This document shows, piece by piece, positions 21,983-33,639 of a stretch of DNA of 64,000 nucleotides. The DNA lies in the NCBI GenBank assembly GCA_001939145.1, contig LSRX01000754.1, forward strand, positions 267,976 to 331,975, in the 5' to 3' direction. A model generated the notes under the pieces. It did not search any database, was not told where the DNA came from, and was given only the letters and a program-made list of their open reading frames with translations. Both the position numbers and the translations under genes were made by a program. The first letter of the stretch is position 1. Every line of letters starts with the position of its first letter. This stretch comes from Symbiodinium microadriaticum. Lineage: Eukaryota > Sar > Dinophyceae > Suessiales > Symbiodiniaceae.

Positions 21983-22008
21983 CTAAACCCTAAACGGCCC
22001 TAAACCCC
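21983..22008. repeat. interstitial telomere-like repeat (CCCTAAA)n, degenerate
   Basis: The sequence ctaaaccctaaac, four unrelated bases, then ccctaaacccc gives about three CCCTAAA-type units. TTTAGGG telomeres are reported for dinoflagellates. Too short to say more. Confidence 0.6.
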
Positions 22009-22279
22009 AGCACTTCGACAAAAGGGTAAAACGCAGAAGCAAGCCTGGAGGCCCCATCCCCGGCCTGGTCTTCTGGCGAAGAATGGACGAGTGCCTCGGG
22101 AATGTCTCAGTCTTGGAGCCGAAGGCGCTGGGAGGACTCCTGCCTTCGCAATGACGGGAGAGGCCGCCTGGTGGGAAAGAAGCTCCTGGATACTGGCCTC
22201 TGCTCGACGGCTCACTCAACATCTTGAGTGAATTCGAAAGTGTGCTGAAGGTGTAAGAGTGCAAAAACTGTTTGTGCAA
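22000..22279 (-). CDS. hypothetical exon
   Basis: Two overlapping minus frames, one with helical composition (SRRAEASIQELLSHQ then VIAKAGVLPAPS). No family is recognised. It sits next to the telomere-like repeat; strand and frame are uncertain. Confidence 0.25.
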
Positions 22280-22849
22280 GTCTCCACAAAGTCTTGCAGT
22301 AGGCAGTTGTCCTGTCCGTGTCTCTCACTTTTCAACTTTCAACAGCAAGACTTGGAACAGGTCTCCATGCCGAGCCGCCTTGAATGATTGACAGAGGATG
22401 TGCTGCTGCGCCGGGGAGCCTCAATTACATTTGCTTCAAGCCAAGTCTCACACCAAGCCTGTGACCTCGACCCAGACATGAAAGTTTTTGACAGCCTTCG
22501 GCAGCATGCAGCAAGCAACCCGGCCCACCACCTTTTCAGCAAGCCGGTCGTCCAATCCCTCTCCAAAAAGAACTGTATCTCTTTCTCTATCTCTCTCCCT
22601 CCGGGTCAGGCTCTTTCGCATGGACGCCAGGGGAGCGACCCCCTGACCTGCGTTCGCTCAGGAATTCGGCTTCAGAGGCAAGATCGCTTCAGTTCACAAG
22701 TCCAAGTGGTCATGTTAAGAAACTCAGGCAATTTACACCGCAAAGGACAATGAGCGGCTCAACTGCGCGGATACACGCGCAAATTGCTAATTCCCGGTAC
22801 ATGAACCTCTCTCACTCTGTTTGATTTCGCCAGGGTAGCGACAGAGGTT

Positions 22850-22940
22850 CGCTCTCTCTCTCTCTCTCTCTCTCTCTTTCTGAAGTCCTTTCTAGCAGAG
22901 AGAAAGAGAGAAAGAGTGAAAGAGAGAGAGAGGGAGAGGG
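22850..22940. repeat. inverted (TC)n / (GA)n pair
   Basis: A (TC)n tract (22,850-22,880) is followed after about 18 bases by an interrupted GA tract (22,896-22,940). The two are complementary and could fold into a hairpin or an H-DNA structure. Confidence 0.8.
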
Positions 22941-23274
22941 AATTTTGTCCCCTGACAAAAACCAGCTCCGCTTCCCCGACTAGCTTCTTCGTGCACATCG
23001 AGACAGGTTGCCGTATCGCAGGAGTTGCTGCATGACCTGGGCACACGGCGACCATGCTGCCTGCCTGCACAATGTTGTGTTCTAACTTCCAGGCGAGAAG
23101 ACCATCCCAATTTGGAACACCTGATTTCTGAGCTCAAGGCAAAGTTTCCGTAGGCCTCATCTGCAAAGTCGCTAATTGTTAAATGACCACGTGCGAAAGA
23201 CACACAATGAGCGGATTGTATGAAATCTTTATGCCTTCAAGGGGCATGACGTGCCAAAGGAAGTGCATCGGACA

Positions 23275-24811
23275 TCAAGATGTTTGCCACTCCCTCCTAA
23301 TCCGGCAACTCAAAACAAAGCCTCTGAGCGACCACTCCTTCGGCACAGAGGAAGTGCATCGTTTTTCGTTCATCCAAGGCTCCATCTGCTCCTGTTGACA
23401 GTGTTCAAGCAAACCTGAGTGCATCAACTGCTCTGGTTCCGGCTGAAAATAACTCACGAAAAATGCTTCAAGGGACGCTGAATCACTCGGCATCCATACC
23501 TGAGTCTTTCAGCACCGACGACTGCACATCCTGCAGGCGAGGTGCCATGACCTCCCTTTCCTGAAGGCAATTGAGCGGCTGATGGCCTCACCGACAGCTG
23601 AGATTCACATCGACATGGGAACAGCATGAACAGCTTGAGATGTGAGTTGTCCGCACTGGCAGCCCAGCCACGGGCAACCTCCAGGACTGTTGCCGCGCCG
23701 GCCTTCGACAGAGGGTTGGCACGAGAACGCAGGTCGCACGCCATCCCGTCCATCCCTGCCTGCAAGAGCTCATCAATGAGTGGCTGGCAGTCATGCGGTC
23801 TGAGCGTGGCCACCAGACGTTGCAAGACATGGTTGGCATTGGGCGACAGGGCTGCGGCCACGACCTTGCAAGGACAAGCATACACTTTTGCAGGGCGCCA
23901 TCTTGAAAACATTCAGCCATGTCGGCATGTCCGGAGAGCTCCTGCGCAATCTGCTTCCTCAGCTCGTTACCTGAGATACTGCGTGCACTCTGTCTGCTAC
24001 TTGCCGTCTCGGTCTGGTGACACAGTATCACGATTCCAGATGCTGTTGTACAGAACCTATCTGCCTTAGGAGAACCACACAAACAAATTCAACGAATCAT
24101 GAGCAAGCTCGACCCAAACGCTAAAGTGGTGCCGCGATGCAAGCCTGATCGACGGCCTCCTGAACCTTCCTGCAACCCTTCTGCCTGCAGCGGCTTTCAG
24201 GGTGCGGTTGTGAGCTGGCGGTGGAGATCGTCAAACTCTGGTTCCGTTTCTGACTAAGCTTGCCTCTGCGACAGCTGCCAGACCTTGCCCAGCACATGCG
24301 ATTCCGAGAAGTCGGAAGTGGTGCTTGAAGAATCGTCTGATGCGTGCTCACTGAATGCCTGGAAGTGCATCGTGCATCGCCGAACACGACTTTACGGTCA
24401 GGCTATTGGAGCCCATCTCAATATCACAGAGCATGCTAAACACAGCAACGAGGCAGTAGCCGGCGCCACATCTTCCGACAACCCACACCCGACCGGTGAG
24501 AGCTCACGAGGAGGGATTTGGCTCTCGATCTGCTGAACGGGCAAACCAACCATCACCACCGGAATCGCACACACGGAAGAGAGCATCGCGGGCATCGGCA
24601 ACGCAGGCTGCAGAACCACTGGCATCATGGACGGAAGTCCGGGAAGCCCTGGAACGAAAGCCGGCATCTGAGTCATCTGCATGCTTGGAGCACGCAGTTG
24701 TCGAGACTTCGAGGCTATACGCTCGAGATCGTCCAATGCTGCGGATTGGCATCTAATGGCAGCATCCGTCGCATGCAGACATAGATATTGAACACTGCTG
24801 AAGCTCAGCAC
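23275..24811 (-). CDS. Pumilio/PUF-family RNA-binding protein, multi-exon, possibly damaged
   Basis: PUF proteins bind RNA through stacked helical repeats. On the minus strand, exons read: a Pro/Met-rich N-terminal segment (24,398-24,811, e.g. PAFVPGLPGLPSMMPVVL); FSEHASDDSSSTTSDFSE ending GKVWQLSQR (ends 24,264); QKGCRKVQEAVDQA (from 24,184); IAQELSGHADMAECF; VVAAALSPNANHVLQRLV then PLIDELLQAGMDGM; and LRYGCRVIQRPLKHF. The phrases SPNANHVLQRLV and RYGCRVIQR are typical PUF helix sequences, and VWQLSQ...GCR.VQ is a further one. A 79-nt GC-AG intron (24,185-24,263) joins two exons cleanly. Two frame breaks remain: a 20-nt insertion after GALQK (~23,865) and a 14-nt insertion after KHF (~23,455). 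These are either tiny introns or lesions. Fewer than the usual eight repeats are visible. Confidence 0.65.
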
Positions 24812-25547
24812 GAAAATCTACACCTGAAATAGCATCTGCCTCAACTTCTCTTGATGGTCTTTTCTTGAATGCATCGTGGGCCGCTGGGATCGAGCCCTTG
24901 CTCGAGCCTCAAGGCTCCTACGCAGAGCAGACAGAGGGAAAAACCAGAGATTCGGGGTTGAAACTTCACGATCTCCAGCGACTAAAGATGCCTGCAAAAA
25001 ATAACAAGCTGGCGGAAGGCGCAATTGAGCCTCGATCACGACATCTTCGAGAGCCTGCGCCGTCCTACGCGGCAGCAAGCCATTCCTGGTGATTCTTAGC
25101 GTGGCAGTGCATAGCCTAAGAGTCCTCGAGCCCTTCACAGGTGTGACCGAAGAAGGCGCCTGGATCGCCCGAGTTCAGGGAACGAAACGTTATTTTACGA
25201 GAGCTCCTTCACTCGAAGGAGGCTGCTCGAGCTTTTGGCGGATGCTTTGAGCAACTGCTGTTGCCGAAAACTCAAAAACAGGTTGCGGTAGCCACGCTCT
25301 CGGAGCAATGGCGATTTCGAGACAATCAGGGTCTCGTACTTAAAATGAATTCGTCGGCACAAAGCTCACTTATAGGCTCTTATCTTCCTCGAAGGTGATG
25401 GCAAAGGTGGCTGGAGAAGGCCTACTCTGAAGTTCACGACCGGATCTTCCAGCAACTGCGGCTCAACGCGCACTCGCTGCAGCCAAGAATTCAGCCTTAC
25501 GAGACTGCTCTATGACGACTGCAGTCAGGGCCGTTCATAATTCCTGA

Positions 25548-26050
25548 CTAGTCTTGACATGCCTCGGTGCTCACCCTAGTATCTAGTATGTAAGACACTT
25601 CGAGATACCAAGTGTGACCCACTTTCGACACTAGCAGCGCTTGTACAGGGTTCGCACTTTGGGCTGAGCAGAACTTGGACGAGAACACTTCACTCGGAAC
25701 CCCTTTTGCGGTTCGCACTGGGTCAGGCTGCTGCAGAATAACCATACCAACAGGAGGTACGACGTTGTGAAGTGAACTCCTTTCACTCACAAGTCTTGTG
25801 CGAACAGAAACGTGGGCAATCCGAACGATGGCGCCTTACAAGTGCTTCACGACTGTTCAAGACTCCTCGGACCCCATCTGCTCAATCCACGGAGCTTTTC
25901 CTCGTGCTTGACCATCAACGACTTTCCCGGAGGTAGCGGATGCTGCGGTATGTCCACTATGTCCACCATCGAGCTGAAGCTAAGCCGAGCTTCCTCGGCG
26001 TTTCTCACAGAGCTTGTGGAAGCAGGCCTTTTCAGTGGTAGGTTCTTTGG
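25548..26050 (-). CDS. hypothetical exons
   Basis: Two coding-like minus segments. One, 25,548-25,790, reads NVVPPVGMVILQQPDP, then SAQSANPVQALLVSKVG. The other, about 25,860-26,030, reads SSVRNAEEARLSFSS, then VDIVDIPQHPLPPGK. They may be neighbouring exons. No family is recognised. Confidence 0.3.
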
Positions 26051-26627
26051 AAATCTGTCGCATACATGGCAGCGCTGGAGCAGTGTGCAGCAGCTGTATA
26101 CAGAAGTAACAAAAAGAAACGACACACAATCTGCCAGCATGCTCGGTATGTGAGTGGTTCCAAGGAGCACGATACTGCACGGAGGGCATCTCGTGTCCTT
26201 TGTCATCCTTCCATGTGCCCAGCCATGTAAGGTACAACTGGACAAGAACTTCCTCTGCTCCGACCGCACATGCATGGGCCCCGTCCCGTACTCGCACTGC
26301 CCAACGGTCACCGAGACTGGTTTCACCAGACCCTGATCAGCAAAACCGGTTGCGCACAAATCACTCTTCCTCCGTGATCAGAAATGCTTCAAAGTGGAAT
26401 CTTCAGGAATCTTAGCTACACGGGGCACCTGGAGCCGCGACACTGCCACCACAACCCATGGCCAGGCCTGAAGGAACCGGCAAAGGCTCTCTGCTTCCTA
26501 GTCTGTTATTCACTTTCTTCTCTGGGGGGCAAAACAAGGTAAGCTCTGACTACACCCAGGTGATCAAACGTCTTACGTACATCGCAAAAGACCTGCTATG
26601 ACACAAAAGACTTAATCATTGCGCAAA

Positions 26628-27606
26628 TCACCAAGGATTCTTGAAATCCACTCCAAATTCAAGTCGGCCCCGGCCAAGGCGGTCAGAGGTTCTGACACCC
26701 CATGCTTCACCATTCCTCGTCATAAGAAGGCAAGCGCCCGAAATCAGAAGAAACTCGCAACATCCAACATCCCTCTGTGTGCCCTGGTCCCGTTCCGCCT
26801 TCGTCCCTGGAGCGCGCTCTGCGTCAGCCACCAGAGATGTCAAGAGGCAAGACTTTGAGCCAGCAAAAAAGTCCGTGTGACGGGGGGGGCTTTGCATGGC
26901 TGCTTGTCTCCTTATGTCTGATGGTCCTTTGCAGCTTTCTCTCTTCTTGCAGCTCTTCCGATCTCGGTTCCACGTGCCCGGCCTCGGCAGAGGCAGAGCC
27001 CTCCACCAGCGGCACCTGACAAAGAACAGCAAAAACACACCTGCAGACCCAGGCATTCAAAGAACGAAAGCACCAAAGTTGCATGTGCACTGTGCGCATA
27101 GTACTGGATGCTACCATGCATGATTGAAGCAAATGTTTAGTTTTGCCTCATCCTTCGCTTTGGGCGGCTAGATGATCCGGGCCACACCGGGCCATTTTCT
27201 GCAGGTACAAAAAAGAATGATCAAGTCCCGCTCCCCAGTTTCATCCGCAGCTTCGTTGAGGTAGGATGCAAGTGCCACATTCCCCTGGATTCAGATGGAA
27301 ATCGCTGTGTGAAGCAATCCGGAGCGAGACCCTTGGGCCATGGACGAGGACTCTACACATTTGCGCACACACACACACACCCACATGATGGCTCGAAGGT
27401 GCAGAAACTGATGCCACCCAGATATGAAGAGCCATCAAGTCCAGGTGATATGTTCTTGGAAGGAAGCGTTTTGGACCCGAAACGGGATCTCCACAGCGTA
27501 AACACTTCTCCCAACCAAGCCGGGATCCAGACCGCAAGCAGCGAAGATGAAAGAGGCTCTGCGGCCGGAGACTCCTGCGCGCAGGGGCCGGGGCTGGCTC
27601 CGTCAA
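26628..27606 (-). CDS. hypothetical exons
   Basis: Minus-strand segments with protein-like composition: AWGVRTSDRLGRGRLEFG (near 26,650-26,700) and SDFHLNPGECGTCI (near 27,270-27,310). The latter has a Cys/His spacing that faintly recalls a zinc-binding motif but lacks a complete set of ligands. An (AC)n run lies at 27,366-27,381. Function unknown. Confidence 0.25.
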
Positions 27607-28213
27607 ATGGAGCAGAGATTTTGGTGGGAAAGGAAAGATGAAGAAACCTCGAAGTTAGCCACTGCAAAGCCCCCGGGTCTGGCAAGGCTTGCTGGCTTGG
27701 AGTGCTGTGGGATCGATGCTCCGATGATGGCCGGCGGCTGCTCAAGCGTCTTGCGAGTTTCTTAAACTGAATTCTAGCGCACCCCACGAGGCCTCGTCGT
27801 CAGAGAGGATCTCCATCACACTGCTGTCTTAATCCGTCAGACAGGCAGTGAAACTCCCAGCCCAAAACCCCCGACTGGACCTGGAGCCAAAGCTGCAACA
27901 CGCTGCACTGCACACTTCCGAAGAAAGATCCCCTGAAAGGTGCGGCCTCTGCGGCCTCTGAGGTCAGCTACACAGAGTAAGACCCCTGATGCTCCCTGAG
28001 GCCAGAAACCGTTGTAGGCCCCTCTCCGGCCACTCCAGGAACCTCGGTGTGGACCGAGACCCGCGAACGCAAGGCCTGGACCGAAAGGGGTGCCGCACGC
28101 ACTCTGGACGCAGTACCTCAGTTCACAGCAGGCTGGCAGGAAAAGACATTGATGGATACATTGCTCTTGCATCATCAACCAGCTGGACAATTGTGCCAGT
28201 CCTGGCCTCCCTC

Positions 28214-29068
28214 TCAGTCCCACTTGCTGCCAGGCATCATGATCAGGATGTACAACGAAGCAAGGCCTCGGAGCATATCGACTGCCTTGCATGCACGGGC
28301 ATCTCTGCCCTTGCGTTGCTGCTCTGCAGCTGCGACAATTGATGCACAATGCCTCTGTTGCCTGTGCTCTCCCTCCAACTTCTCACTCAGCTGGATGCCG
28401 GAACATTTTAACCTATCCTTGCAACATGGAGTAGCGGTCGAAGCGAAATCCAAATCTCAGGCCAACACAGGCTCCGGGGTCCCATCCTCGCAGGAGCTCC
28501 ATCCTCATTGACAGGACAGGTTCAAGAACCAGCTATTCTAGCACTTTTGCAGAAACAGTCGCGCTCTCTGCACCAGAGTGGCTACAAAGCTGGACGCGAC
28601 GCAAGACCCAAAGGCACACGATCCAGCCCGAGGGGACGAGAAGCTGGCTTTGTTGACGGTCGCTGCGCCAAGGCCGCTGTCAGCGAAGTTGCCGCTACTG
28701 CCACAACAGAATCCTCACTGGCACCACGAGACCACTCGACAAAACGTCAACTCCAACTTAACTCGTAACCTGAGAAATTATCCGTTCGGCTACACTCGAA
28801 CCTACAATGTAAAGCATTCCATAGACAAGACCGAGCATTCTTCACCTGGGCCCTGGCAATGAGCGAAGCTCGACCCATGCTGGAAGGTAAGCGCAGGGGC
28901 AACGGCCATGTCTGCTGAAGCACAGAATGAACGGATCTTCTGCTTACCACACAAGCACAGGTACCGTGGAACGAGAGATGCAACTTTACGGATGTCTGTG
29001 CTACTACAGTCCGCTGAGTCTGTCCATCCTGAAGGCTGGCAGCGCCCCCGCATGTCTGCACTTGGCAT
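28214..29068 (-). CDS. hypothetical exons
   Basis: Minus-strand stretches with helical composition (SEKLEGEHRQQRHCASI, AAEQQRKGRDARACKAV at 28,214-28,453) and a second open segment at 28,802-29,068 (GKQKIRSFCASADMAVAP). No recognisable domain. The separation suggests exons of one minus-strand gene, but this is inference. Confidence 0.25.
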
Positions 29069-29099
29069 GCGACAACCCTGAGGCCTGCGGACCGGAAGC

Positions 29100-31500
29100 C
29101 ATGGCTTTGCGTTCAGCTGTGACTCCGAAATACCTCAATCAACCTCCTGGCACGTTCACATCAGGCCTTCGATGATAACGGCTGGACTTCCGGATTTGTA
29201 TCTTTTCCCATCAACCCAAGCTGCAAGCTTAGGAGCAGCACAACAAACAGAACTGACCCTTCTTAACGAAAACTTGCTTGCCTCGGCGTACAAAACCACG
29301 GCATCTACTGGACAGTCCACCCCATCCTCGCCCTGATGTTTAAGAGCGGGCTGTCAAGGTGCAGTGCTTTCGATTTTGCCTTTTGGTCAAATCATCGCCG
29401 AAATGTCCCCAGATCCGAATGCCCAAGCCGCTAGGATGACTATGCAATGCATGAGTCCTTGGATTCTTGCTGCTGCCCGGTCTTGAAACCAGCTTGCTGA
29501 CAGAGTGGGTCCGTGGCGGTTTAGTGCTCCTTTAACCCTAACAGGCCCTACCAGCTGAATCCGAAAAGCGAAGGCATGCAGAAGAGCCTCAAGCAATGCA
29601 ACAGACAAGAAGACAGTCGTGGTCAGCTTTGGATTCCTGAAGCTTTCAGCCTTTCATGCCGAGCCAAGGGGATGCAAAAAAACCATGCTGGCATCAGCTG
29701 CAGTCTCATCGTACATAAAGCACTCTTTTGGGGTACCAGATTGGGCCCTGTCTCCACATGCCCGTGATCAAAGTTTGGACCACAGGATCCATCCAAGCAG
29801 AGACCGGCCACAGGATTCTTGGCTCGAGGTCATGCTTCGATGTGGGACTTGGAAACACTTCAACCGGCGTGCGTAGCTTCAATGTAACCTTCTTTCATTA
29901 GCCCGCTCGGCATTGTCGCATGATGTTTGCGGGCTTATATCGGAAATGGCATACCGGCAGTCACGCATTCAGCAGGCCATAGTGCGCAAGATGCAGAGAT
30001 CAGCAAAAGAGGGAGTAGTCAGGGCAGGTTGCAATGTATAATGTCATGCTACATGAGACCAATGTCACTCTACATGAGACCAAGGAAGAGATTCAACAAA
30101 TGGGGGGGCCCGCAAGGTTGCAAGGCTCAGTTGCTCAAGCCTCCAGCTGTCCTTCACATCGGCTTGTTACTTGGGGCCATCTTTTCCTGCGAGCTAACGA
30201 GATTCTGAGAGGGCGGTCGACCGCGCGAGCTCTGCATCATGTCGCAGCCGGTAAGGTACGGCCAGGGACATTCAAGATGCTGAGGGAGCAATCTTCCCCA
30301 GATCAACACTAGAAGCTACCGTGGGAACGGGATCTTGACTTTCCACGATACGTCTGTTCGATAGAGCAGGTTGTCAAGATCCCGCTTGGCATCCCAACTA
30401 TGTAAACTATTTACAAAGCTCCTTTTGTCGCGAATCCGGCGAAAATGTCGTCTGCCGATTCAGCTCTTCACATGTGACATTCACCGGATGCTGGAAAGCA
30501 CCACGGACTCCCTCGCGAGCATGTGCCAATATGTACGTGTATGTGCCTGTGCAAGCCAGTGAAGACCGGCACCTCCATAGCATCTCGGAGGGGTCCCAGG
30601 TGCTGGTGAATCCTCGGGGAAGGAGGAGTCATCGCGAATCCATGACTGCGAGCAGGGCCACAGCTTGACGCTAGCTGCGGAGGGTCTCAAGACGGTCATG
30701 AAGCTGCAAGCCCACGAACACCTCTTGAGGCATCCTATCTGGCTGAAGGCTGTGCTTCAGCAACAGCCAGCTATGAGAGTGGATTGGGGCACCGGCACAA
30801 GGATGTGCTGGCCAAGCTGAAAGACTCACAGGCGGCATGCTTGCTCAAGCTCAACAGAAGCAAGGTGGTGTGCTTGAATGCCGTGATAATGAAACAAGTC
30901 CCTAGAATCTGCCCGAGAACTACAGAACCAGACTGCAGTCGCATCACCACTTCACATCGCCTATGAAATCAGACACCTTCGGCGTCTCCACAGTGGCAGG
31001 GAGGCCCGGTAGGCCTAGCGATAAGCCTCATGTATATCATTACTAAGGCGAAGAGAATCCAACGGCTCGGGCCCTTCCCTGGTGGGGCAAGCTCCCTGCT
31101 GATCAACACTCCGTTCGGAGGGAGGAAAACTCCGGAAACGTGGGATTGTCTCACTTCTAGCAACCTTGCAAGTCCTGAATCAAGTGCCACATGCCAATAC
31201 CCCACGATTCCTGGAAAACCTGGCCAAACCAGGAGCTAGACGTGCCAAGTGAGGGACTGAAGCATCACTTCATGAGGCATGAAGAACTTTCTGCCAGAAA
31301 GCCAGCATGCGAGTTTCGACTTTACTTTACGGGCACGAAACAGGATTGAGACCATGCATGGGTCCTTTGCAAAGCGTGCGGCATGTTTCTGCCCGCCTGA
31401 CAGCTACTATTGGAGGGTAGACCAGCTGGATTCAGAACACCAGTTTAAAATCAGCAGCAGCATGAAAATCCGTGGGCGACACTTCGCAGCTTGACAAAGG
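29100..31500. other. no supported gene
   Basis: Short frames only. A minus segment at 30,969-31,205 (GYWHVALDSGLARLLEV) is open but matches nothing I know. Likely intron or intergenic DNA. Confidence 0.4.
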
Positions 31501-31517
31501 TGCATATCTTTGTGGAC

Positions 31518-32543
31518 TTACATCACAACTTCGACGCCCACGCTGGCTGCTGGAAGGTTGGGGACAAGGCTTCCTACACTGCGGTCAGTCTGGCTTGAGC
31601 ACCTGACCATGATCGGCCGCAGCGTGCCGCAAAACTTGCCTTGTCCGGCCCAGCCTGCGAGCCGCGTTCGCAAAGGCGAGGGCAGCGCCAGCTCCGCCAC
31701 CGCAGAGGTCCTAAGTGTCTCCGTGAACAATCCCCGTGCTGGACGGCTCAGCCATCCACGTTGGGAAGCGATGGCCACTGGGTACTGGGTCGCAAGCCGC
31801 TTCAATGACCGTGCCGCCTCGCAGACATGTACAGCAGCACAGCAAGAGCAGTTCACAGGATGTTGGAAGGCTCCTATTGAAGGATCACCGGTGCATGGAA
31901 AGGCACTGAAGGCACAAACCTGATGCATTCGAGTGGTGCCGACGCCTCCTCGAGAACTATCTCCGGCGCAGAGGCCTCGTTCAGTCCTGAAAAGATTGAT
32001 GCCTAATCTTTAGCCTGAACACAGGCACCCACCAGAAACCGTGCTTGTTGAAGTCCGCTGTATGAAACAAGTGGCCTTTCCCTGCAGGACTGCCGACGTT
32101 CCCTCAAACTTAAGAGGCTCTTGGACCCACCCACCAAAGCAAGTTCGTGCCTTTCGAGCAGGCATCTGGCGGAAGTTTGCGCTCGATCTCGGCAGACATT
32201 GTGCCCAACCCAAGTTTTCTAATTTCTGGCGAATGACTCTTGTGCAATCGCTCAGGCCGCACATACAGATCACCAGTCATGACTTGGCTTCGATGAGATG
32301 GCAGTCGGTACTCGATGCTGTAGATTTCTGTGTCCTTCCACCAACGAAGATAGATTTCTGTGCTGCCCCTGCATTTGCGTTACATATTGCTCCGACTACG
32401 CCATTGCGAACATGCGTCGGAGAACAATCCAGTACATCATCCAAGGTCCGTAGGGTGAGGCGGTTTAGAGCTAGAACTAGATGTTGTATCAGAACATATT
32501 CCAGCGATCGCTGGGAGAAGCTTGTCTTCAATACTTCTGACAT
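31518..32543 (-). CDS. hypothetical exons
   Basis: Minus frames of 136 codons (31,518-31,928; ARSLKRLATQYPVAIAS, FTETLRTSAVAELALPS) and 88 codons (32,277-32,543; SFSQRSLEYVLIQHLVLA, LNRLTLRTLDDVLD). Both are protein-like. The plus strand is also open here (202 codons, 32,041-32,649), so the strand is not certain. No family is recognised. Confidence 0.28.
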
Positions 32544-32845
32544 TACAGGGCAACATCGTATATTTCATGTTGGTTTGGGTCCAGTTAGTAGCCACGTGCC
32601 GGGACCAGGACTGAGAGGCTCTGCCACTCCCCGAAGTCCTGAAACCTGATACACAGGCAGCAAGTGAAGCATGTGACAGGCGGGCTCACATTACAACACC
32701 AGCCGTTCACTAGCGGCGATGGAAACGCATACGCGTGCTGGATAGAGCGGTCGGAACCGCCCCACGGACATGTTCCTTTCCAACAAGCCAACTCATTCCA
32801 ACCCTCGGCACTTCATGCAAAAAACTGTCTTTTCAATTCATATCA

Positions 32846-33265
32846 CTATCGGTGGGAGTGCACGTTCACAAGTGCATCGCCTTTAACCACCTCTTGACCT
32901 CGCAATGCAAGTCTGTCAAAAGGCCTGCTACTCGCCAATACTGCCTGACCTGACATGTCCATCACCATGCTTAGCACACCTAAAACCTGCACTACCTTAC
33001 CCGCCCGTCCGCTTCTCTGGACCTGAACCACCGGCGCCGGAGGAGATGCTGGGAAGCACAGACTAAAGAGGAGGAGATATGGTTGACGGTAGCAGCCGGC
33101 GCCGGGGGAAGGCCCAGTGTACGCCAGCGCTGAAAGTGCCAGTAAATGGGAGTTGAAGGGTCCATCATCAATAGACTGCCGGCTGCCAGGGCGAAATCGA
33201 GGGCCGAGGTAGCAGAGAGGAGTCGCGCACGGGCAGGAGGCCAAAACCATTTTAACGATCATCAA
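32846..33265 (-). CDS. hypothetical exon
   Basis: The 3' half of this minus frame (32,846-33,020) is coding-like: AGKVVQVLGVLSMVMDMS then FDRLALRGQEVVKGDALV. No family is recognised; no start is visible. Confidence 0.3.
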   Translation of the reverse strand: MMIVKMVLASCPCATPLCYLGPRFRPGSRQSIDDGPFNSHLLALSALAYTGPSPGAGCYRQPYLLLFSLCFPASPPAPVVQVQRSGRAGKVVQVLGVLSMVMDMSGQAVLASSRPFDRLALRGQEVVKGDALVNVHSHR

Positions 33266-33639
33266 TGGATCGCAGGGTCAGGTGTTGACGGCACTTGGCT
33301 GCCGGCCCGCTTAACTCAGCCCCAACCTCCAAAGAGAGGGGAGCGGGGGGAGAGGTAATAAAGTGAAACGGGGAGGCACTCCCATTTCATCACAACCCGA
33401 AAGCGCCAGTCGGGATGGACACTGACCCTCTGCAGCTTGTAGTGGGGCTTTTGTCTTCCGTGGGTAGTTCATGCTTAATGGCTTAACGTACATCGAGGTC
33501 TGACAAAGCATCGAGCTCTTGAGAAGCGCTGCGATCATTTTGAAGGTGCTTCGGTTTACAAGACTTTGAAAAGCCGTGGGTTCAACGTTCAAGTAACAGC
33601 CGTAAAAACCTGCAACTTGGGGAGCTGATGCCGGCAATC

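Noticed and set aside
27241-27310. HLNPGECGTCI...SC as a CCCH-like zinc finger
   Set aside because: The expected later Cys/Cys/His ligands are absent in all frames.
32041-32649. 202-codon plus-strand frame as a gene
   Set aside because: No recognisable domain, and the minus strand is also open with more protein-like sequence; not enough to call.
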